DNA of 64,000 nt. Origin: Paenibacillus sp. FSL R5-0490. GTDB taxonomy: Bacteria > Bacillota > Bacilli > Bacillales > Cytobacillaceae. Location of the stretch: positions 124,001 through 188,000 of the forward strand of contig NZ_MRTQ01000002.1 of NCBI RefSeq assembly GCF_001956215.1. The letters run 5' to 3'. Shown in pieces: positions 17,664 through 26,923 of this stretch; position 1 is the first letter of the stretch; the number at the start of each line of letters is the position of its first letter. Under the pieces are notes generated by a model. It saw nothing but the letters and a program-made list of their open reading frames with translations. It was not told the origin of the DNA and searched no databases. Position numbers and translations under genes: made by a program.

Positions 17664-19072
17664 TATAGCACCTGAATGGTTTTGACTTCTTTCCCGGGTG
17701 TATGTACATGTGTCGCGCATGACATGCAAGGATCAAAAGACCGAAGGATCCTTCCAATTTCAGCCGGATTTTCCGGATCATGAATGGGGGTTCCCATTAA
17801 TGCCTGCTCTGCGGTTCCCATGTATCCATTCTCATCCCGGGTGGAAAAGTCCCAGGTTGATGGTGTTATGATCTGGTAGAAATCGATTTTTTTATTTTTT
17901 ATTTTAATCCAATGGCCCAAAGCGCCGCGGGTGGTGTCAACTAACCCTTTACCCGAAACTTCTTCTTCAGGCAATTCATACTTTTTTTGGACATTCGTAT
18001 TTGGGATCAGCAAATTCAGCAAATTTTTCATAATGCCGGCTATCTTTTTTGCTTCGAGGGCCCTGGCAATGGTTCTGTCCATTGCGGAAATTCCGTTTGT
18101 ATATTCTCCGCTCAGTATCAGCCTTGCTAAAGGGCCTACCTCAAATGGGAGCCCTGCGTATCTGGGAGCCTTAACCCACGAATAGGCTTTGTCTTTATCA
18201 CGATCAGGTTCCGCAATCAGTTCATCAGGAGAGTAAGTGGTTTTTGGTGATTGGAACCAGGCATAATCTATCTTTTCCTGAATATTTTGTTCGTCAAATG
18301 GCCGGATTCCATCATCGGTAAAGACAAGAGGATCAACGTACAGGGTACCGATATCTTTATAATGATTAAATGCGCCGTATGTTAAGAGATTCCCATACCC
18401 GCCGCCTAATCTATAATACTCAGGATAATATTTTGCAATTTCAAAAACATCAGGAATCATTTTTTCGTCGATAAACTTTGTTATTTTCAGAAGAATGGAA
18501 TCTAAATGGACAATTTTTTCTGCTGTAGCCTGTGTTGTAATGCCGCCAATAAACACACCGTGATTATGCGGAGCTTTTCCTCCGAGAACGGCAAGCATTT
18601 GATGGGCGAGCCTGCTTAATTCCAGAGACTCAAAGTAATGCTGGGAGATGACTCTATTTACTTTTTCCGGCAGTCTGAAATCAGCATGATCTGTCTGCAG
18701 CAATGTGTTTCCTTCAATTTTGACGAAATCAGGAACCGTGTATTGATAAAAATGGCGGATATGGTTCTGCAAGAACTCACAGCAATGGATAATATCCCGA
18801 AGATACTTCCCTTGCTCACTCGGTTCAATGTTCAGCGCATCCTCCAAAGCGGCCGAAGAAGCTACTGAGTGGGCTGCAGAACAAATGCCGCAAATCCGCT
18901 GGGTAAAATAAACAGCATCAAAGGGGCTTCTGCCGGCAAGCATTTGCTCAAAGCCCCTGAATAGGTTTCCTTTTGTTTTAACATCCACGACCTTATTCTT
19001 GTCGACGATCACTTCAATTTCCATAAAACCGCTTATTCTTGTCAATGGATTAATGACGATCCGCTTACTCAT
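17663..19072 (-). CDS. hupL: [NiFe]-hydrogenase large subunit
   Basis: A 469-residue catalytic subunit that carries the NiFe(CN)2CO centre. The N-terminal ligand motif is RICGICSAAH (Cys61, Cys64) and the C-terminal one DPCMSCATH (Cys449, Cys452). Both have Cys, not selenocysteine, even though the strain makes selenoproteins. Fourteen residues after His455 form the tail removed by the protease encoded next. DPCMSCATH and the partner CSGN motif point to the group 2a uptake type. It overlaps the small subunit gene by 8 nt. Confidence 0.93.
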   Translation of the reverse strand: MSKRIVINPLTRISGFMEIEVIVDKNKVVDVKTKGNLFRGFEQMLAGRSPFDAVYFTQRICGICSAAHSVASSAALEDALNIEPSEQGKYLRDIIHCCEFLQNHIRHFYQYTVPDFVKIEGNTLLQTDHADFRLPEKVNRVISQHYFESLELSRLAHQMLAVLGGKAPHNHGVFIGGITTQATAEKIVHLDSILLKITKFIDEKMIPDVFEIAKYYPEYYRLGGGYGNLLTYGAFNHYKDIGTLYVDPLVFTDDGIRPFDEQNIQEKIDYAWFQSPKTTYSPDELIAEPDRDKDKAYSWVKAPRYAGLPFEVGPLARLILSGEYTNGISAMDRTIARALEAKKIAGIMKNLLNLLIPNTNVQKKYELPEEEVSGKGLVDTTRGALGHWIKIKNKKIDFYQIITPSTWDFSTRDENGYMGTAEQALMGTPIHDPENPAEIGRILRSFDPCMSCATHVHTPGKEVKTIQVL

Positions 19073-19970
19073 TCTTCACCACCCTTGTCGTGTCATAACT
19101 GATAAAAGGAGCCATTGCATCAGGGAAGCCAAACTGGGCACATCCAATGCAAGGCGTATCATCCCCTATCGGCCAATTCACATGGCCATTCCACTGCCTT
19201 GTCGGACAATCAGTCCTGGTAACAGGGCCACGGCAGCCAAGCTTAAATAAACAGGTTTTATCTCCGAGCTTTTCTGCAAAAATGCCCCGGTCGAAAAAAG
19301 GCCTCCTGGGGCATCGGTCATGAATAAGGGTGCTGTAAAACATTAATGGCCGCCCAAGATTATCGGTATCCGGATCCCCGTATAAAAGAATGTGGGCTAA
19401 GGTTCCTAAAAACCAGTCCGGATGAACAGGGCAGCCTGGCAGTTTAATCATATTTTTATCAGGCAGAACATCCTGCAAACCTACAGACTGCGAAGGATTT
19501 GGCCTGGCTGCTGAAACACCCCCGTGCGTGGCACATGCCCCGACAGCAAGAATATGGGATGCTTTCTCCCCGAGTATTTTGGCTGCTTCCAAACCGGTAA
19601 GCGGTTTTCCCTTCCAGGTGCCAATGATGTTATATAATCCATTGTCTCTTAAAGCCACTGCACCTTCCACCGCCAGGATATAATCTTCATCCAATGCGTT
19701 CATAAGCCGTTCAATGGCCTTTTCCCCCTCTGCTGCCATTAAGCTGTTGCTGTATACGAGATTGACCATCGAGCCTATCATATATTCAAAGTCCGGATTT
19801 GCCCCGTTCAGCAGGGAGATGATATTGCCGGAGCATCCATTGAGCTCCAAATATACAAGGTTTTTCTTTTTGACTGTTCCGTTTGCAAGTCCGTTTCTGG
19901 CTCCAGCTGTTAACCGTTCTGCAATGGCTTCATTCGTCAATGGCTCCGGCGGCAAGATACAATCTTCCAT
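19065..19970 (-). CDS. hupS: [NiFe]-hydrogenase small subunit with CSGN proximal-cluster motif
   Basis: A 301-residue electron-transfer subunit with no Tat signal peptide and no C-terminal membrane helix, so the enzyme is cytosolic. The proximal cluster motif reads LNGCSGN (Cys46, Asn49) in place of CxxC, as in cyanobacterial HupS. Other ligands lie in GACATHGG, LPGCPVHPDW, CLFKLGCRGP, TDCPTRQWN and PCIGCAQFGFPD. ATG at 19970 has GGGAGG ahead and overlaps the stop of the b5 gene by one base. About 40 additional N-terminal residues open in frame upstream are rejected as they belong to that overlap. Confidence 0.92.
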   Translation of the reverse strand: MEDCILPPEPLTNEAIAERLTAGARNGLANGTVKKKNLVYLELNGCSGNIISLLNGANPDFEYMIGSMVNLVYSNSLMAAEGEKAIERLMNALDEDYILAVEGAVALRDNGLYNIIGTWKGKPLTGLEAAKILGEKASHILAVGACATHGGVSAARPNPSQSVGLQDVLPDKNMIKLPGCPVHPDWFLGTLAHILLYGDPDTDNLGRPLMFYSTLIHDRCPRRPFFDRGIFAEKLGDKTCLFKLGCRGPVTRTDCPTRQWNGHVNWPIGDDTPCIGCAQFGFPDAMAPFISYDTTRVVKNE

Positions 19971-20464
19971 TAAATCAGCCTCCCGACGACTGGCAAAGTT
20001 GCTAAAATCGATTGCTGTCCTGCATGGCAGGAGGCGAACTCCTGTGAATAATCCCTTCCTGATACCAAACCAAAATGGGTAGCAGCGGCCCATGCTCTGT
20101 TATTGGTTACATCATAAACGACGCCGCTCACTGCCACATAAGCAGGCCTGCCATTTTTGCCATCGTAATTTGCTAAATCCTGAATTGTAAAGGTTTGATT
20201 TGGAACAGCCACTGCCGGATTTGCTGCAGTCGGGGATGCCATCGTGTTAATAGGTGGCCTATCATTTGCAGCTGCATTGGATGAGGCTGCATGGGCTGCC
20301 AGTAAATCATTTAGAAATTGAATGCTTGTCAATGCGTCCCAAATTCTCTGAAGTTTTACCTGTTTGGCAGTGGGGTCTGAAGTGGCAGAAATTGAATAAA
20401 TATCATGTCTTGCCTGAGTTATAAGGCTATTCACCTGCTGCTGAAGCATCCTGATGTTTTGCAT
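19970..20464 (-). CDS. Cytochrome b5-like heme-binding protein with helical N-terminus
   Basis: A 164-residue protein. Residues 1-60 form helices with Gln/Leu heptads (QQQVNSLITQARHDIY); residues 65-90 are an Ala/Pro linker. Residues 90-164 are a cytochrome b5-like domain of the short Firmicutes type (TFTIQDLANYDGKNGRPAYVA ... VSGVVYDVT ... LPVVGRLI), with candidate heme ligands His130 and His147. AAGGAG precedes the ATG. It is translationally coupled to the small subunit, so it is likely a direct redox partner or scaffold. There is no membrane segment and no separate cytochrome b gene in the operon. Confidence 0.85.
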   Translation of the reverse strand: MQNIRMLQQQVNSLITQARHDIYSISATSDPTAKQVKLQRIWDALTSIQFLNDLLAAHAASSNAAANDRPPINTMASPTAANPAVAVPNQTFTIQDLANYDGKNGRPAYVAVSGVVYDVTNNRAWAAATHFGLVSGRDYSQEFASCHAGQQSILATLPVVGRLI

Positions 20465-20519
20465 CGCATTCTCTCCTTAGGCTTTCATACCCTATCCTAT
20501 GCAGGAAACAGAGAAAACT

Positions 20520-21529
20520 TTAACAGATCCTGGGCAGCATCAACCCGGCAAGGCGCTGCAGTCTGCGTGTTGTTCCTAAAGGTGTCTTTAAATAAAGCTT
20601 CCCGGGGCTGTGAGTTGTGCCGGTTACCTGTCCTATGACAGCTGCGTTCTCACCTAAAGGATGGCTCTTTAATACTTGAAGTGCCTGCTCTTCCTTTTTC
20701 GAATCCACCAGTAAAATCATTTTCCCTTCATTTGCCAGATAAAGGGGATCGAAGCCTAGAATATCGCAGGCACCATGAACATCATCCCGAATGGGAATGG
20801 ATTCTTCATCAATTTCGCAATTGAAATGGAAGTCTTCGCAAAGTTCTACAAGTGCTGTTGCAAGTCCCCCTCTTGTCGGATCCTTCAATAGGCGAATGCC
20901 ATCTATCCTGTGCATCAGACTCTGAATAATCCCAATGAGAGAAGCGCAATCACTGACTGTGTCCGTAAGCAAGCCAAGCTCTTCTCTGGCACTGAGAATC
21001 GCAATTCCATGGTCTCCGATTGTTCCGCTTAAGATAATAGAATCGCCTTTCTTAATCTGCTTTGGCTGAAGTTTGTGCCCGCTCTCCACTGTTCCAATGC
21101 CGGAAGTATTGATGAATAACCTGTCTGCACTGCCTTTTTCGACCACCTTTGTGTCTCCTGCAATGATCCTGATTCCTGCTTTTCTGCTTCGTCAGCCATG
21201 CTATGAACAATTTCCTTTAAATCTTTAAGGGGGAGACCTTCTTCAATAATGAACCCTGCTGTCATAAACTTGGGAACGGCACCGCTGACAGCCAGGTCAT
21301 TAACAGTCCCCGCAACAGCAAGCTTGCCAATATTCCCTCCCGGAAAGAAGAGCGGTTTTACTACATAGCTGTCAGTTGTCAATGCAATTGTTTCGGGCTT
21401 GCATTGAAAAATGGCTGAATCGTGCTTTGTATGCTCCGCGTGGCCGAATGCTTTTTCAAAAACATCCTTAATCAGCATATTTGTCAGCTCCCCGCCCTCG
21501 CCATGGGCCAGATTAATCCGCTGCAGCAT
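20520..21529 (-). pseudogene. hypE: Hydrogenase maturation factor HypE, frameshifted as sequenced
   Basis: HypE dehydrates a carbamoyl thiolate to thiocyanate to make the cyanide ligands. The 5' part reads from ATG 21529 (MLQRINLAHGEGGELTNMLI ...) to DEAEK. The remainder (AGIRIIAGDTKVVEKG ... to LMLPRIC) is in the next frame. The break is at a run of four A residues on the minus strand (21183-21180); a fifth A would restore GAAAAAGCAGG and one 336-residue protein. It could be a true mutation, a sequencing error in a homopolymer, or a -1 shift at A-AAG. The C-terminal Cys needed for catalysis is present (PRIC). GGAGGAG precedes the start. Confidence 0.9.
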
Positions 21530-21531
21530 GA

Positions 21532-22638
21532 TCACTCCTCCTTCATATAGTGGTAATGTGCGGCACATGTGCCTTCTGCTGAAACCATGCAGGGACCAAT
21601 TGGATTAGCTGGTGTGCAGGCTTTGCTGAAAAGAATACATTCTTCAGGAGCAGTCAGTCCCCGAATGACTTCACCGCATCTGCATTTCGTCTTTCGCGGA
21701 GGATCTATCGTAATCTTAAATTTCCTTTTGGCATCAAAGTTCTGGTACTTTTCTTTAAGTGCCAGGCCGCTATTGGGAATGGTTCCTATTCCGCGCCAGT
21801 CTTCATCCCCCGGCTGTAAATATTTTTTCATCAGGCTTTTGGCAGCGGCATTGCCTGACTCAGAAACTGCATAAGGATAATCATTAATGATTTCCGCTTT
21901 ATTTTCTATACAAAGCTGCAGCAATTTATAAATACTGCTTAATAGCTGGACCGGCTCAAAACCTGAAATGACTCCAGGCATACTGTATTCTTCTGTTAAA
22001 AAAGAGTAGCTCTCTTTTCCCAGCACAACGGATACATGGCCCGGGAGCAAAAAACCGTCCAGGTGAATTTCACCTGCGTCAAGGAGAGCCCGTAAAACTG
22101 GCTCGACCAATTTTGTCGTCATCCAAATGCTGAAATTGGCTAACCCTTTCTGTTCCGCTTCTTTGATGGCTGCTGCAAGCAATGGAATGGTCGTTTCAAA
22201 GCCAATGCCTAAAAATATTACTTCTTTGTCAGGATTCTTTTCAGCGATTCGTATGCTGTCCATTGGGGAATAGACTACACGAATGTCTTTTCCCTCTGTT
22301 TTGGCTTCCAGCAAAGAATACCTGGATCCCGGAACGCGCATCATATCCCCAAATGTACACAGAATGCTGCCTCGTTCGTTTGATAAGCTGATCATGCTGT
22401 CTATCGTTCTTTGGTCTGTTACACAAACAGGACAGCCCGGCCCCGCTATTAAGTGAACATACTCTTTTAATCTCGTTTTTACACCTGTTTTGGCAAGGGC
22501 CATCGTATGTGAGCCGCACACTTCCATAAAAACAGGTTTTCTTCCGTTCAGCTGAATATATTGTTTAGCTAATTGGATGACTGCTTCTGCTGACCGCTGG
22601 CTTAGAACCGGATCAGAAAAGGGTGCCATGCTGTCCAT
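21532..22638 (-). CDS. hypD: Hydrogenase maturation factor HypD
   Basis: A 368-residue iron-sulfur protein that, with HypC, scaffolds assembly of Fe(CN)2CO. Conserved motifs are FMEVCGSHTMA (Cys41 region), AGPGCPVCVTD (Cys69, Cys72) and the C-terminal cluster-binding region CRCGEVIRG ... CILF ... PANPIGPCMVSAEGTCAAHY. GGAGG is about 10 nt ahead of the ATG at 22638 (an in-frame TTG is immediately before). It overlaps hypC by 26 nt and ends 2 nt before hypE. Confidence 0.95.
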   Translation of the reverse strand: MDSMAPFSDPVLSQRSAEAVIQLAKQYIQLNGRKPVFMEVCGSHTMALAKTGVKTRLKEYVHLIAGPGCPVCVTDQRTIDSMISLSNERGSILCTFGDMMRVPGSRYSLLEAKTEGKDIRVVYSPMDSIRIAEKNPDKEVIFLGIGFETTIPLLAAAIKEAEQKGLANFSIWMTTKLVEPVLRALLDAGEIHLDGFLLPGHVSVVLGKESYSFLTEEYSMPGVISGFEPVQLLSSIYKLLQLCIENKAEIINDYPYAVSESGNAAAKSLMKKYLQPGDEDWRGIGTIPNSGLALKEKYQNFDAKRKFKITIDPPRKTKCRCGEVIRGLTAPEECILFSKACTPANPIGPCMVSAEGTCAAHYHYMKEE

Positions 22639-22846
22639 CAATTATTCTCCTCCATTCTTCAATGCTTTCACGGGCAAATTCTTCATTGATGATAGTCATG
22701 GCCTGTCCTGCATGAATTAGCACATAATCATTGATTTTCACCTCAGGAACAAAAAGGATGCCCACATAAATCTTAGATCCCATGACATTCACAAGAGCAC
22801 GGTTTTCTTCCAGTTTTATAACTTTTGAGGGAACACCTACACACAT
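22613..22846 (-). CDS. hypC: Hydrogenase maturation chaperone HypC
   Basis: A 77-residue chaperone that begins MCVGVPSKV, the conserved MCxxxP motif whose Cys2 binds iron after Met removal. It partners with HypD and delivers the iron centre to the large subunit. Its 3' end overlaps the start of hypD. Confidence 0.95.
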   Translation of the reverse strand: MCVGVPSKVIKLEENRALVNVMGSKIYVGILFVPEVKINDYVLIHAGQAMTIINEEFARESIEEWRRIIDGQHGTLF

Positions 22847-22858
22847 GAAATCACCCCT

Positions 22859-25153
22859 TTATATTTTTTTAGCTTTTGTTTGTCTGGCTGCAATCATTAA
22901 TTGCCCTAATGATAATCCGCCATCATGGCAAGGAACTTTCTTATGTGTATAAACAGTAAAATCGTTCTCCTCAAGCATTCTGGAAAGCTCCCCGGCAAGA
23001 AATAAATTTTGAAACGATCCACCTGAAAAGACTATCCTCCGGCTAAGCTCTGGTCTTTCATCCGCTCTGCATAAAATTAACTTTGCCGATGCAGATGCAA
23101 TTGTCTGATGAAATCTTTGAATAATAACAGCAGGTGGAACGGCCTCAAAATTTTCCTGGATTATTTGATAAATCATCTGGGAAAAATCGAGCCGGTATGG
23201 TTCTCCTCTGTCTTTTATTATCTTAAAGGGATAAGGTTTGTTACATTCTGACGGGGATCTATACATATAATCTGATAGTTTCATCGCTGCTTCTCCCTCG
23301 TAAGTGGAAGTTTGGCAGATTCCCAATATGGCACTGACAGCATCAAAAAGCCTGCCGCACGTTCCGGCGAGGGGTGTTTGGATCTTCTTATTCACCATGT
23401 GTTCGATAATGCTGATTTCTCTGGCTTTTTCGGGAAACAGTTTCAGAGCAAGCTCCTTTCCATTACCTGGCCAGAAGTGAAGAATCATTCCAGCAGCATT
23501 CCTCCAGGGCTCCTTTACTGCCTTCTCTCCTCCAGGCAGCGGTGTATAAGTAAGGTGGCCCAGCCGCTCAAAGGAATCGGCACAGCCATATAATAATTCA
23601 AACCCCCATATATGACCGTCATCCCCATAGCCTGTGCCGTCGAGAATCAGTCCAAAGCACGGTTCATATAAATCATTGTCTGCCATGCATGACACGTGAT
23701 GGGCGTGATGATGCTGGACTCGGATCACAGGACCCTTGAAATCGCTCGCATACTTGGTTACGGCATACGAAGGATGTAAGTCAGCGGCAATCTTTTTTTC
23801 CTCAAACCCCAGCCATTTGTTATAATGCTTCACCTGATTTTCATAATGCTGAAGCATCTCTTGATTTTCCAGATCCCCTATATGCGGCCCCATATAAATG
23901 CTGTGGCCCTTCCCGGCAGCAAAGGCATTCTTCTGGTTTCCCCCTAAAGCCAGGATTTGATCTAACGGATGGGCGGTTTTAAAAACCTCCGGTATAAAAC
24001 CTCTGGAACGTCTGAGAAAAATAACTTCTCCGGCTTGACTGACTTGTATGACAGAGTCATCAATGGGGTGGAGAATGGGACGATTATGGGTAAGAATATA
24101 GTCACAGAGAGTGCCTGGGTCCTCTTTGAAATATAACGGGTGTCCAGACGGGTTAGAGCTTGTCAGTACGATGCATTCCAGCTTGCTGTTCTCAAAAAGC
24201 AGATGATGGAGCGGCGAATACGGAAGCATGATTCCTATGGTCGACAACCCCGGGGAGAGAAGTTCAGGAAGATCGGAGCACTTTTTTTTCCTTAAAACAA
24301 CGATTGGCATTTCAGGACTTTTTAGCATCTCAGCTTCTTTTTCTGTAACATGGCAATACTTCAGGGCGGTTTCAAGTGATTTCGCCATAATTGCCAGAGG
24401 GCGCTGCGGCCTGTTTTTCCGGATTCTTAGTTCATTAATGGCCTTTTCATTGTGTGCATCGCAGGCAAGATGATATCCTCCTATCCCCTTAATGCTTACA
24501 ATCTTTCCTTCCGATAAAAGAGTCGAGGCCGCATGAATAGCTTTCTGCTTTCTTTTCACCGGCTTCTTATTCGAATCATAAAGGATTATGTCAGGTCCGC
24601 AGTCAGGGCAGCATACCGGCTGTGCATGATGGCGGCGATCTGTTGGATTTTCATATTCTTCCCTGCAGGCAATACACATGTGAAATTTGTCCATGGCGGT
24701 GTGTGGCCTGTCATACGGAAGCTCCCGAATGATGGAATACCGCGGGCCGCATTGAGTGCAATTTGTAAAAGGATATTGAAACCGCCTGTTACTCTCTTGA
24801 CGCATCTCGCGCAGGCAGTCATTGCACATTCCTGCATCTGATGGAATTAATGGTTCAGCATGACTGCTTCGGATGCTTGGAACAATCTTAAAATCGTTAA
24901 AATACGATGGCAGACTGTCATCTACAGTCATTTCAATAATTTTTGCCAGTTGAGGAGGGCTCTTTTGAATGTGATCAATCATGCTGGCAATGGAGTCGCT
25001 TTCGCCTTCTGCCTGAATGAAAACGACATCTAAATTATTTTGAACTGTTCCCTGAATGTTGTATTTTCTTGAAAGGCCATATATATAGGGACGGAAACCG
25101 ACACCCTGTACTTTTCCGGTTACTTTAATTCTGACTGAACGCAGCATGGGCAT
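22859..25153 (-). CDS. hypF: Carbamoyltransferase HypF
   Basis: A 764-residue enzyme that makes carbamoyl adenylate and transfers the carbamoyl group to HypE. The domains run in normal order: acylphosphatase (KVQGVGFRP, residue 12), two C4 zinc fingers (CNDCLREM ... CTQCGP and CIACREEY ... CCPDCGP, residues 108-185), YrdC-like nucleotide domain (about 200-390), then a Kae1-like carbamoyltransferase domain with VQHHHAHH and DGTGYGDDG. The ATG at 25153 is used; a second ATG two codons later is equally possible. It overlaps hypB by 29 nt. Confidence 0.94.
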   Translation of the reverse strand: MPMLRSVRIKVTGKVQGVGFRPYIYGLSRKYNIQGTVQNNLDVVFIQAEGESDSIASMIDHIQKSPPQLAKIIEMTVDDSLPSYFNDFKIVPSIRSSHAEPLIPSDAGMCNDCLREMRQESNRRFQYPFTNCTQCGPRYSIIRELPYDRPHTAMDKFHMCIACREEYENPTDRRHHAQPVCCPDCGPDIILYDSNKKPVKRKQKAIHAASTLLSEGKIVSIKGIGGYHLACDAHNEKAINELRIRKNRPQRPLAIMAKSLETALKYCHVTEKEAEMLKSPEMPIVVLRKKKCSDLPELLSPGLSTIGIMLPYSPLHHLLFENSKLECIVLTSSNPSGHPLYFKEDPGTLCDYILTHNRPILHPIDDSVIQVSQAGEVIFLRRSRGFIPEVFKTAHPLDQILALGGNQKNAFAAGKGHSIYMGPHIGDLENQEMLQHYENQVKHYNKWLGFEEKKIAADLHPSYAVTKYASDFKGPVIRVQHHHAHHVSCMADNDLYEPCFGLILDGTGYGDDGHIWGFELLYGCADSFERLGHLTYTPLPGGEKAVKEPWRNAAGMILHFWPGNGKELALKLFPEKAREISIIEHMVNKKIQTPLAGTCGRLFDAVSAILGICQTSTYEGEAAMKLSDYMYRSPSECNKPYPFKIIKDRGEPYRLDFSQMIYQIIQENFEAVPPAVIIQRFHQTIASASAKLILCRADERPELSRRIVFSGGSFQNLFLAGELSRMLEENDFTVYTHKKVPCHDGGLSLGQLMIAARQTKAKKI

Positions 25154-25790
25154 GTGCTTTCTTTAACCAGTTTATCCATTCCTCCATCCCATCTCCCGTC
25201 TGGGATGACAGTGCAAGAAAAGCAGCATCCGGGTTAATCGTGCGTAGATCCCTCTGTGCTTCTTCTAAATCAAACTGTACGTATGGAAGTAAATCTGTTT
25301 TATTGATAATGGTTAAATCGGTACGGCGAAACATCAAAGGGTATTTGGGGATTTTGTCATTGCCTTCAGGTACACTGAGAATGACAGCCTTATAGTCTTG
25401 TCCCAAGTCATAGCCTGAGGGGCAGACAAGATTGCCGATGTTCTCAATAAAAAGGATATCAATTTCCTCAAGCTGGAATTGGGGTAATGTTTTGGCTATC
25501 ATTCTTGCGTCAAGATGGCAGCCGCCAACTGTGTTAATTTGTACTGTATATATACCTAGAGCCCGAAGCCTGTCTGCATCCCGCTCAGTTGCAAGATCCC
25601 CCTCTATGACTGCGATTTTAAATTCTGATGCCAGCGCTTTAACGGTTCTCTCAAGGAGTGTGGTCTTACCTGCACCTGGTGCACTCATAAGATTGATGAC
25701 TAGTGTTTGATTTTGCTTAAATAAAGTTCTATTAAAATTGGCTGCAGCATTATTATCTTTCAAAACATCATCGTCCATTATTATCTTCAC
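25125..25790 (-). CDS. hypB: Hydrogenase nickel incorporation GTPase HypB
   Basis: A 221-residue GTPase that drives nickel insertion with HypA. It has the Walker A SAPGAGKT, ATERDADR, metal-binding Cys-His region NTVGGCHLDARM, and NKTDLLP. It lacks the long N-terminal His-rich tail seen in some homologues. The GTG at 25790 (VKIIMDDDVL) with AAGGA about 10 nt ahead is preferred; earlier in-frame ATG codons at 25808 and 25832 lie inside hypA. It overlaps the 3' end of hypA by 23 nt. Confidence 0.92.
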   Translation of the reverse strand: MKIIMDDDVLKDNNAAANFNRTLFKQNQTLVINLMSAPGAGKTTLLERTVKALASEFKIAVIEGDLATERDADRLRALGIYTVQINTVGGCHLDARMIAKTLPQFQLEEIDILFIENIGNLVCPSGYDLGQDYKAVILSVPEGNDKIPKYPLMFRRTDLTIINKTDLLPYVQFDLEEAQRDLRTINPDAAFLALSSQTGDGMEEWINWLKKAHAHAAFSQN

Positions 25791-26145
25791 AACTCTCACT
25801 TCCTTCATAAGACTCAATTTGAAAAGATTCACCGGAGATTATTTCAGTATTTAATTGATGGCAATGTGGACAAAGGGCTATTCGGTAATCCGGTGCAAAT
25901 TCTTTTCTGCACTCTTTGCACCTGGCTTTTGCTTCCTCCCTTATAATAGCGAGTTCGGTTTTTTCGCTGATCAGGCTGCACTCCTGTTTTTGAAAGTAAC
26001 AAAATGCAAGTTCTAATGCATCGGGCAGGACATTGGAAAGTTCCCCTACAATGACAGAGATTCGATCAACCTTCACAATGTTTCTCTCGATGGCATCTTC
26101 CTCCACCAGGCGAAGTACTTCAGCCATCAGAGACATTTCGTGCAT
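25768..26145 (-). CDS. hypA: Hydrogenase nickel metallochaperone HypA
   Basis: A 125-residue protein with the invariant MHEMSL start (His2 is the nickel ligand) and a C-terminal zinc site formed by CKEC ... CPHC. It is the first gene of the ten-gene hydrogenase operon, with AAAGGAGG upstream. A TAGAAT sequence about 60 nt upstream may be its -10; the -35 is not clear. Confidence 0.95.
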   Translation of the reverse strand: MHEMSLMAEVLRLVEEDAIERNIVKVDRISVIVGELSNVLPDALELAFCYFQKQECSLISEKTELAIIREEAKARCKECRKEFAPDYRIALCPHCHQLNTEIISGESFQIESYEGSESCEDNNGR

Positions 26146-26212
26146 ATGTAACCTCCTTTTAGCAAATTGACTGTTTGTTAATGGATATTCTAAAATCTCT
26201 AGTTACATGCAA

Positions 26213-26254
26213 AATAAAAAGCCCTTTCAGACCAAGTGGTCATGAACGGGGCTT
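26213..26254 (-). terminator. Terminator after the DUF2512 gene
   Basis: AAGCCC..TTCA pairs with TGAA..GGGGCTT around a 13-nt loop and is followed by TTTATTTT on the minus strand. It separates this gene from the hydrogenase operon. Confidence 0.75.
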
Positions 26255-26270
26255 CGACTTATATATCAAT

Positions 26271-26714
26271 TTATTCCCAATCCTTTGTTGGCTCTCTTTC
26301 TTCAGCCATTTCCATCCCATAAGCAAGCCGCGGATTTATAGCAGATTGGCTGCTCTCTTTCTCTTGGCTGCTTTCCCTTTTGTTTACAAGGAATCTGTGG
26401 ACAAATACCTCAGAAACAGTGATAATTCCTGCTGAAATAATGCTTCCCCAAGCGATTTGCAGATAACTGTTAAGCAGCACACTTCCAAACACCCAAACAG
26501 ATGCATAAACTAAGAAAAAGTCAGCAATAAGGGCATTCTTGTTTCCAAGACGCGGAAGGATGATGCGGTCTCCGAGCAGATAGGACATGGCTGTTACCAG
26601 AATACTGAAAGAAAGAATATCTGCGAATGTCGCATCAAAGAATAAATCAAGCGCTATGGCAAAAGCAATCATAGCTGATGCTAATTTAAGTATTAAGATA
26701 AGTGTTTTGTTCAA
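26271..26714 (-). CDS. DUF2512 (YndM-like) membrane protein
   Basis: A 147-residue protein with four predicted membrane helices (about residues 5-110) and a charged C-terminal tail of 35 residues. It matches the Bacillus YndM/DUF2512 family, of unknown function. The TTG at 26714 has GAGGAGG 7 nt ahead; longer in-frame starts lack a site. Confidence 0.85.
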   Translation of the reverse strand: MNKTLILILKLASAMIAFAIALDLFFDATFADILSFSILVTAMSYLLGDRIILPRLGNKNALIADFFLVYASVWVFGSVLLNSYLQIAWGSIISAGIITVSEVFVHRFLVNKRESSQEKESSQSAINPRLAYGMEMAEEREPTKDWE

Positions 26715-26923
26715 AAGAATACCTCCTCTTTTACCATAGCTTTTATCAATATGAAGATTCCCATTCATTTTCTGTTCCTCTGCCTCATAAGCAATTTTTT
26801 CAAAAAAATAAACAACTTGTTCAGTGTCCCTCAATATAATGGCAGTAATAGGGATTACATTTTAAGTTAAAGGTTGTGGAAGAGTGATACTCCGAGACAA
26901 AATACTTAATGTGGTGATATTAG

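Noticed and set aside
17663-19072. NiFeSe hydrogenase
   Set aside because: Both CxxC motifs of the large subunit are encoded by Cys codons, with no in-frame TGA.
19971-20093. Longer N-terminus for the hydrogenase small subunit
   Set aside because: It overlaps the cytochrome b5-like gene and would add a Cys/Arg-rich stretch with no Tat motif; ATG 19970 has GGGAGG.
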